From assembly GCA_947455695.1 (NCBI GenBank), contig CANGRN010000057.1:1-7496 (forward strand): a stretch of 7,496 bases of DNA. Direction: 5' to 3'. This stretch comes from Alphaproteobacteria bacterium. Its GTDB lineage: Bacteria > Pseudomonadota > Alphaproteobacteria > Micropepsales > Micropepsaceae. Made by a program: the position numbers and the translations under genes. The notes below the pieces were generated by a model, which was given only the letters and a program-made list of their open reading frames with translations, did not search any database and was not told where the DNA came from. Shown in pieces: positions 5,914 to 7,496 of this stretch; position 1 is the first letter of the stretch, and every line of letters starts with the position of its first letter.

Positions 5914-6194
5914 GCCGGGTTCTTCGCCATGTTCGGGGCGGGGATGCCGTTTTCGATCACGGTCGCGCCTTCGGGGCTGGACAGGACCAGATGTTCGACA
6001 TTGTCGCGGCGCACGATGAACAGCCGCTGGCGCGGACCCACCATTAGGGTCTCGACAATGGCCAGGCGTTTGTCGGCGGCGGACTTGGTGACGCCGGGCA
6101 CGCCAAAGCGCCGCGCCAGCAGGCCGGCGCCGCCGACCATGGCCAGCACCAGCAGCAGGGCGCCGAAGTAACGAAGCAGATCGATGAATTCCAT
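5910..6194 (-). CDS. fliO: Flagellar export assembly protein FliO
   Basis: 94 residues, near the short end for FliO. One membrane helix (about 8-26, FGALLLVLAMVGGAGLLA) precedes a small cytoplasmic domain with the family pattern RLAIVETLMVGPRQRLFIV (43-61) and NVEHLVL. FliO is a scaffold that helps FliP form its ring complex before export begins. The gene is first in a fliO-fliP unit. There is no Shine-Dalgarno before the ATG at 6192-6194 (the upstream bases read TCCTGCCC), while a CtrA-type box begins only 26 bp upstream. A leaderless or nearly leaderless transcript would fit both facts. Position beside fliP and divergent from flgB supports the call, since FliO sequence itself is poorly conserved. 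Confidence 0.9.
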   Translation of the reverse strand: MEFIDLLRYFGALLLVLAMVGGAGLLARRFGVPGVTKSAADKRLAIVETLMVGPRQRLFIVRRDNVEHLVLSSPEGATVIENGIPAPNMAKNPA

Positions 6195-6219
6195 GGGCAG
6201 GAGTTAACAGCGATCAACC

Positions 6220-6234
6220 TTAATCACGGGTTAA
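6220..6234. promoter_or_regulatory. CtrA-type box 1, fliO-proximal
   Basis: An exact TTAA-N7-TTAA, with flanks making it CCTTAA / TTAAGG (6218-6236). This is the half-site pair and spacing bound by CtrA, which switches on early flagellar genes in Caulobacter and relatives. It ends 26 bp from the fliO ATG, where it would overlap a -35 element. Confidence 0.75.
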
Positions 6235-6238
6235 GGCG

Positions 6239-6254
6239 CGGCACTTCCTGCCCG
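6239..6254. promoter_or_regulatory. CGGCA-N5-TGCCCG element (FlbD/ftr-like), copy 1
   Basis: A 16-bp element, CGGCACTTCCTGCCCG, contains the dyad GGCA-N5-TGCC (6240-6252). It resembles, from memory, the ftr sites bound by the flagellar regulator FlbD in Caulobacter. Copy 2 follows at a 14-bp offset. Confidence 0.45.
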
Positions 6255-6268
6255 GCAAAAAGTGCGCG
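6253..6268. promoter_or_regulatory. CGGCA-N5-TGCGCG element (FlbD/ftr-like), copy 2
   Basis: The sequence CGGCAAAAAGTGCGCG matches copy 1 at 10 of the 11 positions outside the 5-base spacer. The A-rich spacer makes this copy the closer one to the remembered ftr pattern. Confidence 0.45.
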
Positions 6269-6271
6269 GTG

Positions 6272-6286
6272 TTAAGCGGTGCTTAA
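6272..6286. promoter_or_regulatory. CtrA-type box 2, flgB-proximal
   Basis: A second exact TTAA-N7-TTAA, 52 bp (about five helical turns) from box 1 and 53 bp before the flgB ATG. It also sits in a short tandem repeat, GCGGTG-TTAAG then GCGGTGC-TTAAG (6266-6287), about one turn apart. Confidence 0.75.
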
Positions 6287-6339
6287 GCATAAGGGGCGCA
6301 CCCTGCGCATGAATTCAAGGCTAACAAAAGGTTACCGCG

Positions 6340-6738
6340 ATGAACCTGCCCGATGTGCCACTGCTGTCCATGCTGCGCGAACGCATGACCTGGCTCAACC
6401 AGCGCCAGGATCTGCTGTCCCAGAACGTCGCCAATGCCGACACGCCCGGCTATGTGGCCAAGGACCTCAAGGCGCTGGATTTCGAGAAGGCGCTGCGCCA
6501 GTCCGGCTCGGGTGGTTCGATGATGACCACCAATTCGCGTCACATCGCCCTGGGCGGCGCCGGCGCCAGCAAGTTCGAAGAACATGATGCGCCCGACCAG
6601 GCCGCCAATCCCAATGGCAATGCCGTGTCGCTGGAAATGGAAATGATCAAGGTGTCGGACACCCAGGCCCAGTTTCAGGCCGCCGCCAATCTCTATGCCA
6701 AAGCCATGACGCTGATGAAAACAGCGATCGGACATTAG
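6340..6738 (+). CDS. flgB: Flagellar proximal rod protein FlgB
   Basis: 132 residues, normal length. FlgB is exported without cleavage and forms part of the proximal rod that crosses the periplasm from the MS ring. The N-terminal rod signature is LLSQNVANADTPGYVAKDL (25-43), and the C-terminal part has NPNGNAVSLEMEMIKVSDTQ (90-109) and the closing helix ending KTAIGH. The central segment (about 55-80) is the variable loop. AAGG lies 8 bases before the ATG at 6340. It is the first gene of the flgB-flgC-fliE unit, presumably under the boxes at 6220-6286. Confidence 0.97.
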   Translation: MNLPDVPLLSMLRERMTWLNQRQDLLSQNVANADTPGYVAKDLKALDFEKALRQSGSGGSMMTTNSRHIALGGAGASKFEEHDAPDQAANPNGNAVSLEMEMIKVSDTQAQFQAAANLYAKAMTLMKTAIGH

Positions 6739-6783
6739 GAGCGTCGGCGAGAGCCGGAGCGACCAAAATAAAGGAGAAAGACA

Positions 6784-7194
6784 ATGGACTTCAATAAATC
6801 CATGAGTGTCGCCGCTTCCGGCATGCGGGCCCAGGCCGATCGCATGCGGATCATCGCGGAAAATATCGCCAACGCCAATTCCACTTCGCCCGTCAAGGGC
6901 GGCGATCCCTATCGCCGCAAGATCGCGACCGTTACCCCGACCTTCGACCGCGAGCTGGATGCCACGTTGGTCAAGGCCGGCCAGCCCATTCCCGACAAGA
7001 GCGACTTCAAGAGCCAGTATGACCCGGGCAATCCCAATGCCGACAAGCAGGGTTATGTGAAGCTGCCCAATGTCGACAGCCTGGTGGAAATCATGGACAT
7101 GCGCGAAGCCCAGCGTTCCTACGAGGCCGACCTGTCGGTGATGGAATCGACCAAGCAGATGCTGGCCAAGACCGTCGATCTTCTCAACAAGTAA
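6784..7194 (+). CDS. flgC: Flagellar proximal rod protein FlgC
   Basis: 136 residues, normal length. The N-terminal rod motif is AASGMRAQADRMRIIAENIA (10-29) and the C-terminal part has YDPGNPNADKQGYVKLPNVD (79-98) followed by MDMREAQRSYEADLSVM and the closing helix. FlgC assembles with FlgB, FlgF and FliE in the proximal rod. A consensus AAGGAG at 6771-6776, 7 bases before the ATG, predicts strong translation. It follows flgB by 45 bp and precedes fliE by 67 bp on the same strand, with no terminator in between, so they should share an mRNA. Confidence 0.98.
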   Translation: MDFNKSMSVAASGMRAQADRMRIIAENIANANSTSPVKGGDPYRRKIATVTPTFDRELDATLVKAGQPIPDKSDFKSQYDPGNPNADKQGYVKLPNVDSLVEIMDMREAQRSYEADLSVMESTKQMLAKTVDLLNK

Positions 7195-7212
7195 CCCCAC
7201 CTCCCCATGCAA

Positions 7213-7227
7213 GCGCGCTTCGCGCGC
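7213..7227. repeat. GC-rich hairpin between flgC and fliE
   Basis: GCGCGC pairs with GCGCGC around a TTC loop. It sits in a low-complexity stretch (about 7197-7240) between a C-rich left flank and a GGAGAGGGG right flank. It has no T-tract, so it is not a usual terminator. It may be a copy of a dispersed intergenic repeat or an mRNA-processing element. Confidence 0.4.
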
Positions 7228-7261
7228 GCCGGAGAGGGGCCTGAAAGAAAGGCGTTAAGAG

Positions 7262-7496
7262 ATGAGCATTCCCGCAGCAGCCGCCGCCGCCTACCGCGCC
7301 GCCGCCCAGATGGCGGCGCCGGGCGCATCCGGCGCAATCACGCCCGCCAACATTCCCGGCGGCAATTTCTCGGACTTCCTGTCGGGCGCGATCAAGGATT
7401 CGATCAGCACCATCCGCCAGGGCGAACATGCCGCCACCCAGCAGGTCCAGGGCAAGGCCAACCTGGTGGATGTGGTCCAGTCGGTGAACGCCGCCG
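7262..7496 (+). CDS. fliE: Flagellar hook-basal body protein FliE, 5' part (runs off window)
   Basis: 78 codons are visible from the ATG at 7262. The sequence starts with an Ala-rich stretch (MSIPAAAAAAYRAAAQ), then NFSDFLSGAIKDSISTIRQGE (about 35-55), then the family segment NLVDVVQSVNAA at the edge. FliE is about 100-110 residues, so roughly the last quarter lies outside. It is the junction protein between the MS ring and the rod and one of the first export substrates. AAAGG lies 9 bases upstream of the start. Its position after flgB-flgC is the common order and supports the call. Confidence 0.92.
   Translation, partial: MSIPAAAAAAYRAAAQMAAPGASGAITPANIPGGNFSDFLSGAIKDSISTIRQGEHAATQQVQGKANLVDVVQSVNAA

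Larger units (their letters stand above)
6195..6339. promoter_or_regulatory. Divergent flagellar control region (fliOP / flgBC-fliE)
   Basis: This 145-bp gap separates two flagellar operons. From left to right it holds a CtrA-type box (6220-6234), two tandem CGGCA-N5-TGC elements (6239-6254 and 6253-6268), a second CtrA-type box (6272-6286), a small hairpin (6296-6308) and the flgB ribosome binding site (AAGG at 6328-6331). The array from 6220 to 6286 is symmetric around 6253. No convincing -10 element was found for flgB. Confidence 0.75.

Noticed and set aside
5071..6171. Plus-strand open frame (366 codons) opposite fliP and fliO
   Set aside because: Antisense to two well-supported flagellar genes, His/Gln/Arg-rich and without a domain.
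6292..6307. Possible sigma-54 promoter (GG-N10-GC) for flgB
   Set aside because: The GG and GC are correctly spaced at 6293-6294 and 6305-6306, but several other consensus bases are missing. The GGCAC at 6240-6244 has its GC two bases too close. Neither is strong enough to annotate.
6296..6308. Short hairpin GCGCA-CCC-TGCGC before flgB
   Set aside because: A 5-bp stem with no T-tract in GC-rich DNA; too small to call a functional element on its own.
6283..7212. Minus-strand open frame (309 codons) opposite flgB and flgC
   Set aside because: It covers the flgB promoter and both rod genes in antisense and has no family likeness.

Overview
The window is high-GC, almost fully coding DNA that looks chromosomal and alphaproteobacterial. 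The supporting evidence is a COQ9-family ubiquinone protein, an alphaproteobacterial-type S21, a flgB-flgC-fliE cluster divergent from fliO-fliP, and two exact TTAA-N7-TTAA boxes between those flagellar operons. That box is the binding motif of the cell-cycle regulator CtrA. A Caulobacterales, Micropepsales or Rhodospirillales relative is plausible; the genus cannot be fixed from sequence alone.

Layout: (1) 1-440, the 3' end of asd (aspartate-semialdehyde dehydrogenase), overlapping tail-to-tail with coq9. (2) 432-1681 minus, a two-gene unit def (peptide deformylase) then coq9, 5 bp apart. (3) 1743-2074 plus, a monocistronic rpsU with a good promoter, a TTG start and a strong intrinsic terminator that lies inside a gene on the other strand. 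(4) 2016-3271 minus, a His-rich CDF metal exporter of the DmeF type, translationally coupled (ATGA overlap) to a 77-residue one-helix membrane protein. A possible 31-residue hydrophobic peptide gene lies upstream at 3307-3402. (5) 3464-5050 minus, a secreted tannase/feruloyl esterase family hydrolase placed 53 bp after fliP. (6) 5104-6194 minus, fliO-fliP (ATGA overlap), part of the flagellar export gate. (7) 6195-6339, a symmetric divergent control region. (8) 6340-7496 plus, flgB, flgC and the start of fliE, encoding proximal rod proteins and the rod/MS-ring junction protein.

The best regulatory find is the 145-bp fliO/flgB intergenic region. Two CtrA-type boxes 52 bp apart flank two tandem CGGCA-N5-TGC elements, and the whole array is symmetric about position 6253. 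The inner elements resemble the ftr sites bound by the flagellar regulator FlbD in Caulobacter, though that identification is from memory and unproven. No wholly new multi-gene system, mobile element, CRISPR array, tRNA or rRNA was seen. The less explained parts are the DmeF-coupled small membrane protein, the 31-residue ORF, and the esterase joined to a flagellar operon. No stretch over 300 bases lacks a gene.
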